From Clostridiales bacterium (lineage in GTDB: Bacteria > Bacillota > Clostridia > Oscillospirales > Acutalibacteraceae): a stretch of DNA of 64,000 bases. A program made the position numbers and the translations under genes. Location of the stretch: contig JAHZDE010000002.1 of assembly GCA_019422525.1 (NCBI GenBank), positions 62,001-126,000 on the forward strand, read 5' to 3'. Positions 42,567 to 50,615 of this stretch are shown piece after piece. A model generated the notes under the pieces. That model made no database searches, was not told the DNA's origin, and was given only the letters and a program-made list of their open reading frames with translations. Position 1 is the first letter of the stretch, and every line of letters starts with the position of its first letter.

Positions 42567-43052
42567 TTAGTCTGCGGTAATGGCAGCAGCCGAAGCAGAA
42601 ATCAGTTTCATCAAATCGTCAGGGGCCACTTCCACCTGTGTGCCGATTCGTCCGCCGCTGAAAATAATGGTGTCAAAGAGTTCACAGGTTTCGTCAATTA
42701 CGGTTGGGTATTGTTTTTTCATGCCAATAGGAGAGCATCCTCCCCGGATATAACCGGTTGTTTTCAGCAAGTCAGCTACATGAAGCATTGAAACAGATTT
42801 TTCTCCCACAGACCGGGCAGCGGCTTTCAAGTTCAATTCCTTTTGTACGGGAATCACAAACACGAAATATCCTCCGGAAGCTCCCCGTGTCACCAAAGTT
42901 TTAAAAACCTGTTCGGGATTTTGCCCCAGCTTTTTGGCAACCGCTTCTCCATCAATATGCCCATCGGAAGCATCATAGGCATAATGACGGTATGGGATAT
43001 TCGCTTTATCCAATATTCTCATTACGTTGGTTTTTTCTTCTTTTTTAGCCAT
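42567..43052 (-). CDS. ybaK: YbaK/EbsC-type aminoacyl-tRNA deacylase
   Basis: YbaK removes cysteine wrongly attached to tRNA-Pro. The 161-residue protein has the family motif with 'GEAVAKKLGQNPEQVFKTLVT', 'YFVFVIPVQKELNLKAAA' with the substrate Lys, 'GYIRGGCSPIGMKKQYPT' and 'SGGRIGTQVEVAPDDLMKLI'. ATG at 43052 follows AGGAGG; a 20-codon frame extension upstream has no ribosome site. It diverges from dus across a shared palindrome. In this window cysS has T-box control, so Cys mischarging and Cys supply are both represented. Confidence 0.95.
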   Translation of the reverse strand: MAKKEEKTNVMRILDKANIPYRHYAYDASDGHIDGEAVAKKLGQNPEQVFKTLVTRGASGGYFVFVIPVQKELNLKAAARSVGEKSVSMLHVADLLKTTGYIRGGCSPIGMKKQYPTVIDETCELFDTIIFSGGRIGTQVEVAPDDLMKLISASAAAITAD

Positions 43053-43144
43053 GAAAAGTCCTCCTTTTCCCGGGAAATGAACAGGCTGTCTCAAACAAAA
43101 TCTCAATGTCACAAAATCGGTTCGCCTTTTCGAGGGATTATTTT

Positions 43145-43183
43145 AGTATACCACTTTTCCCAAGAGCTGAGAAGTGGTATACT
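43145..43183. promoter_or_regulatory. Shared palindrome with divergent -10 boxes
   Basis: GTATACCACTT (43146-43156) and AAGTGGTATAC (43172-43182) are perfect 11-bp arms around 15 bases. Each arm carries a TATACT -10 box for the gene leaving its own side: dus (+, 43178-43183) and ybaK (-, 43145-43150). The -35 boxes would fall in the opposite arm and are poor matches. Confidence 0.55.
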
Positions 43184-43220
43184 GATAACGATTGAAAAAG
43201 CCGAAAGGAAACGATGTGTT

Positions 43221-44198
43221 TTGAAAATCGGAACCATGGAAATTCAGGGTAAGGCTGTGCTGGCGCCCATGGCCGGTGTAACCGACAGACCCTTCCGAAA
43301 GTTATGCCGCCAGTTTGGAGCGGCCTATTGTGTAACCGAAATGGTTAGTGCAAAAGCTCTGCAATTTAAAGATAAAAAAACGCCTCTGCTCATGCGTTTG
43401 GATGAAAGTGAACATCCGGCAGCTATCCAGATTTTTGGAGATGAACCGGAGGTCATGGCATTTGCCGCACAAAAAGCGATGGAGTTTTCTCCGGATGCCA
43501 TCGATATTAACATGGGATGTCCAGCTCCCAAAATTGCCAATAACGGAAGCGGCAGCGCTTTGATGAAGAATCCCGATTTGTGCGGGAGAATTGTGGAAGC
43601 GGTCAGCCGGGCTGTAGATGTGCCAGTTACCGTAAAAATTCGAAAGGGCTGGGACGAAAACAGTGTAAACTGTGTAGAAGTGGCCAAAATCTGTGAGCAG
43701 GCAGGTGCTGCCGCTATTTGTGTGCATGGAAGAACCCGTACTCAGATGTACCAGCCGCCGGCAGATTGGGACGCCATTCGTCAGGTAAAGGAAGCAGTCA
43801 AAGTTCCGGTAATCGGAAACGGTGATGTGAAGGATGCCCAGTCTGCTGCTTTGATGCTGGAGAAAACCGGCTGTGATTTGGTCATGGTAGGCCGGGGGGC
43901 GTTGGGAAATCCGTGGGTTTTTCAGCAAATCAACATGTATCTGACAGACAGCTGCCGGATTGTACCACCCCCGGGGTTCAATGAAAAAATGTTGGTCATG
44001 CTGCGTCATATGCAAGCCCTTTGTCAGGAAAAGGGAGAGCGTGTGGGAATGCAGGAAGCCAGAAAACATGTGGGCTGGTATCTGCATGGTATGAGAGGTG
44101 CCGCAGAATTCCGCCGTCGTGCCGGAGAATTGTGTACTTTCCAGGATTTGGAGAAGCTGGTTCAGGATTTATATGCCATGCAGCGGGAGGAAGTGTGA
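43221..44198 (+). CDS. dus: tRNA-dihydrouridine synthase
   Basis: Dus reduces specific uridines in tRNA with FMN and NADPH. The protein (325 aa) begins 'MKIGTMEIQGKAVLAPMAGVTD', has the catalytic Cys100 in 'INMGCPAPKIANNGSG', and carries 'MVGRGALGNPWVF' for FMN phosphate. The start is TTG at 43221, after AAAGGAAA. The frame stays open for about 125 codons upstream but overlaps ybaK on the other strand. Its TGA overlaps the ATG of rlmA by one base. DusB-like is the most likely subclass, not proven. Confidence 0.95.
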   Translation: MKIGTMEIQGKAVLAPMAGVTDRPFRKLCRQFGAAYCVTEMVSAKALQFKDKKTPLLMRLDESEHPAAIQIFGDEPEVMAFAAQKAMEFSPDAIDINMGCPAPKIANNGSGSALMKNPDLCGRIVEAVSRAVDVPVTVKIRKGWDENSVNCVEVAKICEQAGAAAICVHGRTRTQMYQPPADWDAIRQVKEAVKVPVIGNGDVKDAQSAALMLEKTGCDLVMVGRGALGNPWVFQQINMYLTDSCRIVPPPGFNEKMLVMLRHMQALCQEKGERVGMQEARKHVGWYLHGMRGAAEFRRRAGELCTFQDLEKLVQDLYAMQREEV

Positions 44199-45034
44199 TG
44201 ACGGAAAAGAGCCTGTTTTCCTGTCCCATTTGTGGGCAGGGGCTTTTGACAGAAAAAACACGCCTCGTTTGCCCCCAGGGACACAGTTTTGATCGTGCCC
44301 GGCAGGGATATACCCATTTGTTGCCGGTAAACCGAATGCATTCCAAAGAGCCAGGGGATACCAAAGAAATGGTACTTTCCCGCAGGGCTTTTTTGGAAAG
44401 CGGTGCGTATGATATATTCGCGCAGCGATTGTGTGCCTTGTCGTGGGAATTTTTACAGGGAAAGAATGCTCCGATTTTGCTGGACGCCGGTTGTGGAGAA
44501 GGCTATTATACCGGAAAAATGCAGGCCTTTTTGCAGGAAAAGGGGCTGGATGTCCAAATCGCCGGATTTGATATTTCAAAATCGGCGGTGCGAGCAGCTG
44601 CCGGAAAATATAAAGGATGTCAGTTTGCGGTAGCCAGTGCCTTTGCCATTCCTATGGCGGAGAACCGTGTAGACTGCCTTACTAATGTGTTTGCCCCAAT
44701 TGTACCGACAGAGTGCGCCCGTGTTGTGAAAACCGGAGGCGTGATGATTCTGGCAGTACCGGGACCAAGACATTTGTATGGTTTAAAAGAGATTCTGTAT
44801 GATGCCCCGTATGAGAATGAATATCGGGAGACAGACTATCCTGGGTTTGCTTTTGTACGGCGGGAGACAGTGGAAGACACACTGGTTCTGCATGAGGCCC
44901 AGCAAATTCAAAACCTGTTTGCTATGACCCCCTATTATTGGAAAACCCCGGAATCGGGAAGTCGCCGTCTGGCACAAACAGACCAGCTGACCACCGAAAT
45001 CCGATTTGACTTTTTAGTATATCGAAGGGAGTGA
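44198..45034 (+). CDS. rlmA: 23S rRNA (guanine-N1)-methyltransferase RlmA/TlrB family
   Basis: The 278-residue protein opens with a zinc site: 'FSCPICGQGLL' and 'LVCPQGHSFDRARQGYTHLLP' (Cys9, Cys12, Cys25, His29), which is specific to the RlmA family that methylates G745/G748 of 23S rRNA. The SAM loop 'ILLDAGCGEGYYTG' is near residue 90. The family also gives some macrolide tolerance. ATG overlaps the dus stop, so these two RNA-modifying genes are co-translated. Confidence 0.93.
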   Translation: MTEKSLFSCPICGQGLLTEKTRLVCPQGHSFDRARQGYTHLLPVNRMHSKEPGDTKEMVLSRRAFLESGAYDIFAQRLCALSWEFLQGKNAPILLDAGCGEGYYTGKMQAFLQEKGLDVQIAGFDISKSAVRAAAGKYKGCQFAVASAFAIPMAENRVDCLTNVFAPIVPTECARVVKTGGVMILAVPGPRHLYGLKEILYDAPYENEYRETDYPGFAFVRRETVEDTLVLHEAQQIQNLFAMTPYYWKTPESGSRRLAQTDQLTTEIRFDFLVYRRE

Positions 45035-45038
45035 CTCT

Positions 45039-45842
45039 GTGGAACCCTTTGACAGGGAGCATCCTCACCGGCCATACTATCGAGAAAAAAAAGGGGCAGA
45101 CACCATTGTCATTTTTATCCATGGATTTTTTGGAAGCCCCAGCCAATTTTGGGATTTGTCGGCTATTGCCTGGGAAAAGGGATATAGTATAGCGTCGCTG
45201 TTGCTCCCCGGACATGGCGGTTCCGGAAGAGAATTTACTCGAACGCCAGGCAGACAATGGGTACGATTTACCATGCAGCGAATTCGCCGGTATGCGTATC
45301 AATATAGGCGGGTATTGGTGGTGGGCCACTCTATGGGTGGATTGTTGGCGCTTCATGCCAGTCTGTTTCCCGAAAATCATGTGGCCGGAGTGTTTTTGCT
45401 CAATACTCCCCTTTCCATCCATTTTACAGCCCGGGGAACAAAAAATGGTTTAAAAGCGGTTTTTGTGCCGCAGAAATACCTGGATGTGGTGTCCAGAAGC
45501 TATCGGCAGGGAAACAGTGTGCAGAGAATGGCCATTCCCCAATATCTGCAAATGCTTCCCCGAGTAGCAGACCTGCAAAAGCTGATGGTTTGGGTTCGGG
45601 AAGAACTGCCAAAGGTACGGGTACCGGTTACCATTATCCAGTCCAGAAGGGATGAAACGGTGAAGTGGCGCAGCGCGATGGACCTTTCTTCCGGTATGAG
45701 TCAGGTTCCCTGTCGGGTAGTCTGGCTGCAAAGTTCTTGGCATTCCTACTACACTTCGGGAGAAAAAGAAGTAGTGGAGAGAGAGTTTCGTTGGTTTTTG
45801 GAAAGAGGCCTGGAAAATGCAGGTGGAGACATTTCCAAATAA
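45039..45842 (+). CDS. Alpha/beta hydrolase (carboxylesterase-like)
   Basis: The 267-residue protein has the fold's marks: 'VIFIHGFFGSPSQF' (oxyanion region), the nucleophile elbow 'VVGHSMGG' with Ser98, 'IQSRRDETVKW' with the acid and 'SSWHSYYTSGEKE' with a late His. It resembles Est30-type carboxylesterases and lysophospholipases. No signal peptide is visible. The start is GTG, GGGAG upstream. It follows rlmA by four bases and is probably in the dus-rlmA transcript; the substrate is unknown. Confidence 0.88.
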   Translation: MEPFDREHPHRPYYREKKGADTIVIFIHGFFGSPSQFWDLSAIAWEKGYSIASLLLPGHGGSGREFTRTPGRQWVRFTMQRIRRYAYQYRRVLVVGHSMGGLLALHASLFPENHVAGVFLLNTPLSIHFTARGTKNGLKAVFVPQKYLDVVSRSYRQGNSVQRMAIPQYLQMLPRVADLQKLMVWVREELPKVRVPVTIIQSRRDETVKWRSAMDLSSGMSQVPCRVVWLQSSWHSYYTSGEKEVVEREFRWFLERGLENAGGDISK

Positions 45843-45946
45843 TGATAAAAATTTGACAAATAAAGGCATTTCCTCTTGCCGGGGGAAACGGAATTTGGTA
45901 CCATTATAGTATTATCTGTATGGTACGGATTGGAGGCGGTGTGCAA

Positions 45947-46735
45947 ATGGAAATCATAGATTTTCATGCACATATTTATCCCGATAAAATTGCGGAAAAG
46001 GCTTCGCATAGCGTCGGGGATTTTTATTCGATTCCCATGCAGAATGTGGGAAGTGTGGAGGCGCTGTTTCAAAGCGGAGATCCGGCAGGAGTCGACCGAT
46101 TTGTGGTGCAGTCTGTTGCCACAGTATCCCGGCAGGTTGTGAGTATCAACAACTTTATTAAAGAAACCTGTGAAGAATATCCTTGTCGGCTCATTGGCTT
46201 TGGAACCATCCATCCTGGGTTGGAAAACGTGGTGGAGGAAGTGGAGCGGTGCCTACAGATGGGGCTTCACGGTATCAAAATTCATCCGGACGTCCAACAT
46301 TTCCATATGGATGACCCGGAAATGTTCCCTATTTATGATGCTTTGCAGGGGCGTGCCCCGATTTTAATTCACTGCGGAGACTATCGGTATGATTATTCCC
46401 ACCCCAAACGGCTTGCACATATTTTGGACGAGTTTCCGAGGCTGGAAGTGATAGCTGCCCATTTTGGAGGCTGGTCTTTGTGGGACTTAGCCATGGAGTA
46501 TCTTTTAAATCGCCGTTGCTGGCTTGATACTTCCAGTTCCTTTGCATTTTTGGGAAAGGTCCGTGCAAAAGAAATCATTCGGGCTTATGGAGCAGAAAGA
46601 ATTGTTTTTGGGGATGATTTCCCCATGTGGTCCCATCAATCCGAAGTGAATACCCTGCTTTCTTTGGGACTGACGCAAGAAGAAAATGAAATGATTTTCA
46701 GCGGGAATGCAAAACGGATTCTGGGGATTTCCTGA
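45947..46735 (+). CDS. Amidohydrolase family protein (metal-dependent TIM barrel)
   Basis: The 262-residue protein starts 'MEIIDFHAHIYPDKIA', the HxH metal motif, then 'GIKIHPDVQHFHMDD' and 'ILIHCGDYRYDY', 'VIAAHFGGWS', and 'IVFGDDFPMWSH' with the final Asp. This is the amidohydrolase-2 (PF04909) pattern, which covers decarboxylases and lactone or amide hydrolases. The substrate cannot be told. ATG at 45947 is preferred: GGAGG is ten bases upstream. Confidence 0.9.
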   Translation: MEIIDFHAHIYPDKIAEKASHSVGDFYSIPMQNVGSVEALFQSGDPAGVDRFVVQSVATVSRQVVSINNFIKETCEEYPCRLIGFGTIHPGLENVVEEVERCLQMGLHGIKIHPDVQHFHMDDPEMFPIYDALQGRAPILIHCGDYRYDYSHPKRLAHILDEFPRLEVIAAHFGGWSLWDLAMEYLLNRRCWLDTSSSFAFLGKVRAKEIIRAYGAERIVFGDDFPMWSHQSEVNTLLSLGLTQEENEMIFSGNAKRILGIS

Positions 46736-46819
46736 TAACAGGCCCCAAACATTCTTGGCATCCCTCAAAGGCCCTTCCGCTATCAAAATTGGCGGACTTG
46801 TGAAAGGACAGAACTGGCA

Positions 46820-47251
46820 ATGAAGAAAGTATTATTTATCTGCACCGGAAATACCTGCCGCGGCCCTATGGCTGAAGGAATTTTTCAAAAAATGCTTCTG
46901 GACTGGCCCGAACCCTGGGCGGAATGTGCCAGTGTAGGTGTTTCTGCTGTAAAAGGTCAAAAGGTAACCCCTTGGGCCAAACAAGTATGTGAGGAAATTG
47001 GTGTGGATATTTCCGGGCACCGTGCCCGTTGTTTGACGGAAGACATGGTAAAGGAATGGGATATTTTAGCGGTGATGACCGCAGACCAGAAAGCACTCCT
47101 TTTGGAGGCAGGGGTACCGGAAGAGAAAGTGGTCCTGCTGGACATTGCAGACCCTTATGGTGGAAGCTTGAATAGTTACCGGCATTGCCGAAATTTGATA
47201 GAAGAGCGGATTTATGACCGAATTGTGGTTCCGGAAGGATTGGACAAATGA
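46820..47251 (+). CDS. Low-molecular-weight protein-tyrosine phosphatase
   Basis: The 143-residue protein has the CX5R(S/G) loop at the start 'FICTGNTCRGPMAEG' (Cys8-Arg14), and the late Asp of the DPYGG loop 'DIADPYGGSLNSYRHC'. In Firmicutes this family contains the arginine phosphatase YwlE and tyrosine phosphatases; the Thr12 in the loop (CTGNTCR) is the residue reported in YwlE to favour phospho-arginine over phospho-tyrosine, so protein-arginine phosphatase activity is plausible. It overlaps rimI by four bases. Confidence 0.92.
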   Translation: MKKVLFICTGNTCRGPMAEGIFQKMLLDWPEPWAECASVGVSAVKGQKVTPWAKQVCEEIGVDISGHRARCLTEDMVKEWDILAVMTADQKALLLEAGVPEEKVVLLDIADPYGGSLNSYRHCRNLIEERIYDRIVVPEGLDK

Positions 47252-47691
47252 ACATTCATCCCATGACCGAAAATTACTTGGAGCAGGTGGCCAGCTTGGA
47301 AGTGTGCTGCTTTTCGAAACCTTGGAGCAGGGAAGCACTGAAAGAAGAGCTGGGAAACCCCCAGGCTGTTTTTTTGGTGGCTGAAGAAAAAGGGGAAGTT
47401 TTGGGATATATCGGAATGCATGTCGTTTTCGGTGAAGGGTATATGGACAATCTGGCCGTCTTTCCTCATGCCCGCAGAAAAGGCGTGGGAAGAGAGCTGG
47501 TAGAGACGCTCATTGCCTGGCTCAAACAACATGACGGTTTGTTTCTCACGTTAGAGGTGCGTCTTTCCAATCAGGCTGCCATTTCGCTATATCAATCCCT
47601 GGGATTTGAGGAAGCAGGAAGGCGGCCCCGGTTTTATCAGGAGCCAGTGGAAGATGCCCTGCTTATGACACTTACGCTCCGCAACCAATAG
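47248..47691 (+). CDS. rimI: Ribosomal protein S18 alanine N-acetyltransferase RimI
   Basis: RimI is a GNAT that acetylates the N-terminus of ribosomal protein S18 in E. coli. The 147-residue protein has 'NLAVFPHARRKGVGRELVE' with the acetyl-CoA RxxGxG loop, and 'LEVRLSNQAAISLYQSLGFEEAGRRPRFY' at the end, close to the RimI signature. ATG overlaps the phosphatase stop. tsaD is the next gene but one, as is common for rimI; tsaB and tsaE are not here. Confidence 0.92.
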   Translation: MNIHPMTENYLEQVASLEVCCFSKPWSREALKEELGNPQAVFLVAEEKGEVLGYIGMHVVFGEGYMDNLAVFPHARRKGVGRELVETLIAWLKQHDGLFLTLEVRLSNQAAISLYQSLGFEEAGRRPRFYQEPVEDALLMTLTLRNQ

Positions 47692-47787
47692 TTGCGTCCT
47701 TACTCAACCGATAGTTGGTGGTGTTTTTTCTGTATATTTGTATACTGGAAACAGCCGCATCACTTGAAAATTATCAGAAGGAGTAGG

Positions 47788-48483
47788 ATGAATATGAATT
47801 TGATAATGGCAGAACGTTTTTCCCAACTGAGAAAGAAGGCAGGCTTTTCCCAGGAAGAGCTGGCTGCAAAATTGGGAATCAGCCGTCAGGCTGTATCCAA
47901 ATGGGAGCGAGCAGAGTCGTCACCGGATACGGATAATCTGATAGCCCTGTCCAGGCTATATGGGATTTCTCTGGACGAACTGCTGCTGGGAGATGAGCAG
48001 GCGAAGCCCTCACTTGATAATGAGAAATCACAGGCTGCTGAAAAGACAGGTTCTTGTTCCCACGCAGCATATGATAATTTGCCTTCCGAAAACCAAACGG
48101 TGAATGACGATTCAAAATGTACAAGGGAGGCAGTAGAGAAATCACAAGGCGGGATATGGGAGCGGCTCGGTTTGATTTTTCCAATCCTTATTTGTTTGTT
48201 ATACTGTGTATTAGGGGCTGTATGGAATTTATGGCATCCGATGTGGATACTGTTTCTGTTAATTCCGGTATATTATTTAGGAATTTATAACGGATATCCT
48301 ATTATTGCCGCGATTCTATTTTTCTTAGTTGGATTTATTTTTGATACATGGAATGTAGCTTGGCTACTCTTTCTCACGATTCCTGTTTTTTACTTTTTAT
48401 ATTCTTTTTGGGAAAATAAGAAAAGCCAGGGTCCGCTATTCTATCATGAAAATTCAGAAGAATCAATGAATCGACAACATTGA
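47788..48483 (+). CDS. XRE-family regulator fused to a membrane domain
   Basis: The first 65 residues are a clear helix-turn-helix: 'FSQEELAAKLGISRQAVSKWERAESSPDTDNLIALSRLYGISLDELL'. A linker rich in Ser/Lys/Glu follows (residues ~70-125), then four closely spaced hydrophobic helices ('GLIFPILICLLYCVLGAVW', 'MWILFLLIPVYYLGIY', 'IAAILFFLVGFIFDTW', 'WLLFLTIPVFYFLYSF'). Such fusions are common in Firmicutes; targets are unknown and binding from the membrane is implied. Start ATG 47788 (or 47794), AAGGAG just upstream. It sits between rimI and tsaD on the same strand. Confidence 0.9.
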   Translation: MNMNLIMAERFSQLRKKAGFSQEELAAKLGISRQAVSKWERAESSPDTDNLIALSRLYGISLDELLLGDEQAKPSLDNEKSQAAEKTGSCSHAAYDNLPSENQTVNDDSKCTREAVEKSQGGIWERLGLIFPILICLLYCVLGAVWNLWHPMWILFLLIPVYYLGIYNGYPIIAAILFFLVGFIFDTWNVAWLLFLTIPVFYFLYSFWENKKSQGPLFYHENSEESMNRQH

Positions 48484-48546
48484 CCGGCCAAAAGGAGCGG
48501 TAGGATATACCCGAGAGGTTTTGAATAAAGAAAGGATGTTTTCCTT

Positions 48547-49560
48547 ATGCGTATTTTAGGAATTGAAAGTTCCTGTGATGAGACAGCTGCTTCTGTTGTA
48601 GAGGATGGGCGAACAGTCCTGTCCAACGTGGTGGCCTCTCAGGTAGAGGAACATAAATTATATGGCGGCGTGGTGCCGGAAATCGCTTCCCGCCGTCATA
48701 GTGAGGCGATTTCCGGGGTGGTCCGGCAGGCTCTGGAGGATGCAGACTGTTCATTAGAGGATATTGATGCCATTGCGGTTACCTATGCCCCCGGATTGAT
48801 TGGGGCACTGCTGGTAGGGGTGAATTTTGCAAAGGGACTGGCAATGTCTGCGGATAAGCCACTGGTGCCGGTACATCATCTTCGCAGCCATATTGCCGCA
48901 AACTATTTGACACATCCGGACTTAACCCCGCCCTTCCTGTGCCTGGTAGTATCCGGAGGGCACACCCATATTATTGAAGTAGAGGATTATACGCAGCTTC
49001 ATATTTTGGGACGTACCCGGGACGATGCAGCAGGAGAAGCTTTTGATAAGGCAGCGCGGGCTATGGGAATGTCCTATCCCGGAGGTGTACATCTTGACAA
49101 AGTAGCAGAGACAGGAAATCCGGATGCATATAAATTTCCTCATCCCAGTGTGACCGGCGCGCCGCTGGACTTCAGTTTTTCTGGGCTAAAAACAGCTGTT
49201 ATCAATCAGCTGCATAATGCCGCACAAAAGGGACAGGAAATCTGTATTCCCGATATGGCGGCCTCTTTCCGAAAAGCCGTTGTAGACTGTCTGGTTCATA
49301 ATACGGTGTCAGCAGCTCGGCAAACGGGTGCACAGAAACTGGTGATTGCAGGCGGTGTTTCGGCAAACCGGCTTTTGCGGGCAAGGCTCGAAGAAGAGTG
49401 TCAAAAGCGTGGTTGGAAGTTTTACCGGCCAGAACTATGCTATTGCGGCGATAATGGAGCCATGGTGGCAGCACAGGGATATTATGAGTTTTTGCAGGGA
49501 AATTTGGCAGGAATGGATTTAAATGCCTGTGCCAATATGGCGGTGGATACCCTCAAATAA
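48547..49560 (+). CDS. tsaD: tRNA N6-threonylcarbamoyladenosine synthase subunit TsaD
   Basis: TsaD transfers the threonylcarbamoyl group to A37 of ANN-reading tRNAs. The 337-residue protein begins 'MRILGIESSCDETAASVV', with 'HHLRSHIAANYL' (the metal His pair), 'LVVSGGHTHI' and 'AGGVSANRLLRA'. AAAGGATG lies before the ATG. The TsaB, TsaC and TsaE partners are not in this window. A strong terminator follows that also serves the opposite strand. Confidence 0.97.
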   Translation: MRILGIESSCDETAASVVEDGRTVLSNVVASQVEEHKLYGGVVPEIASRRHSEAISGVVRQALEDADCSLEDIDAIAVTYAPGLIGALLVGVNFAKGLAMSADKPLVPVHHLRSHIAANYLTHPDLTPPFLCLVVSGGHTHIIEVEDYTQLHILGRTRDDAAGEAFDKAARAMGMSYPGGVHLDKVAETGNPDAYKFPHPSVTGAPLDFSFSGLKTAVINQLHNAAQKGQEICIPDMAASFRKAVVDCLVHNTVSAARQTGAQKLVIAGGVSANRLLRARLEEECQKRGWKFYRPELCYCGDNGAMVAAQGYYEFLQGNLAGMDLNACANMAVDTLK

Positions 49561-49574
49561 TTTTTGTTATAAAC

Positions 49575-49609
49575 AAAAAACTCCGACGTATACACGTCGG
49601 AGTTTTTTT
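49575..49609. terminator. Bidirectional terminator
   Basis: AAAAAACTCCGACGT and its exact complement around ATAC. It serves tsaD (+) and the UroD-RACo-UroD operon (-). Confidence 0.92.
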
Positions 49610-49617
49610 ATGAAAAA

Positions 49618-50580
49618 TCAGCGGTAAATAGCCTCTTCCCGCCAGATTTTTTGCATCAGCTCATAGCGTTCCAAAGGCATACCGGTGTAAGCGCAGTTGG
49701 AAGTGGAGAAAATAAAACCATAATTCCCATCCATTCCCTCTCGCAGACAGCGATAGACGTCATCAATGGCTTCCTGTTCCGTTCCGGTCTGTAAAAGGCC
49801 GCAGTTCACATTGCCAATGGTACAAATACGGTCGCCGTATTTTTTCCGAACCTCCGCCAGATTCATGTGACCTTGAGGGTCAATAGAGTGCAGGGCGTCG
49901 GGGCCACAGGCGACAATTTGATCCAAAATCGGGTTGATATTACCATCTGTATGCTTGATGGTATAATATCCTAAGCTGCGGTAAGTATCAATACACTCCT
50001 TCAGATGGGGAGCCACCAGTTCTGCAAACAGTTCGGGTGAAAAGAAGGGGTTCACATTAAAAGCATAATCAGAGCACAGAGCAAAACCATCCAGTAAGCC
50101 GGTGCCGCTAAGGGTGGAGGCGACTTTTTCCATTTTTTCCATCCAGCGGTTTTGTTGGTCGTGAAGACTGTCCGGGTCCTCATACATTTTGACGGACATT
50201 TCCATCATTTCGTCGCCGGTGGGAATTGCCAATGTGGTGTCGCCATGCATCATGAGAAAATATTCGTCGCCGGTTTTTTCCCGGATGATTTCCAACAGGC
50301 GTCGAGTGTCATCCATTTCGCCAGGATTGGGATGGACAAAAATAGCGTCGTGGTCATAGTGGCGTGCGGTCTGAATGTACAAATCCGCCATATCCTGTAA
50401 GTGAAGTTCTCTTTCCCGTGCACTCATCTGGTTCCACTGGCTGTATTGCCGGTGAGAGGGATGAACCCGTCCGAAAGCCTCCATGGTCAAAAAGAAAACC
50501 AATTCAAACTGTGGAACGTGGCCAGTGACTTTTTCCCGGCGAAGTGCCTTTTCAAAACGTTGCTTGTGTGTGTCTGCCAT
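49618..50580 (-). CDS. UroD-superfamily corrinoid-type methyltransferase (320 aa)
   Basis: The protein has the UroD-like TIM barrel with 'FVHPNPGEMD', 'YAFNVNPFFSPELF' and 'KHTDGNINPILDQIV' where methanogen-type MtaA/MtbA carry a zinc H-x-C; here it is H210-x-D212, then Cys225 in 'VACGPDALHSIDP' and Cys260 in 'VNCGLL'. This HxDGN class is frequent in clusters with corrinoid parts. It is probably a substrate-side or corrinoid-side methyltransferase. ATG at 50580; AAAGGA is 12-13 bases upstream. It is last in an operon with RACo and another UroD-like gene. Confidence 0.85.
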   Translation of the reverse strand: MADTHKQRFEKALRREKVTGHVPQFELVFFLTMEAFGRVHPSHRQYSQWNQMSARERELHLQDMADLYIQTARHYDHDAIFVHPNPGEMDDTRRLLEIIREKTGDEYFLMMHGDTTLAIPTGDEMMEMSVKMYEDPDSLHDQQNRWMEKMEKVASTLSGTGLLDGFALCSDYAFNVNPFFSPELFAELVAPHLKECIDTYRSLGYYTIKHTDGNINPILDQIVACGPDALHSIDPQGHMNLAEVRKKYGDRICTIGNVNCGLLQTGTEQEAIDDVYRCLREGMDGNYGFIFSTSNCAYTGMPLERYELMQKIWREEAIYR

Positions 50581-50615
50581 TTTTACAACATTCCTTTCCC
50601 AAAATAAAAAATTTA

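Noticed and set aside
42843..43220. A long N-terminal extension of dus
   Set aside because: It overlaps ybaK on the other strand; the family start and ribosome site are at 43221.
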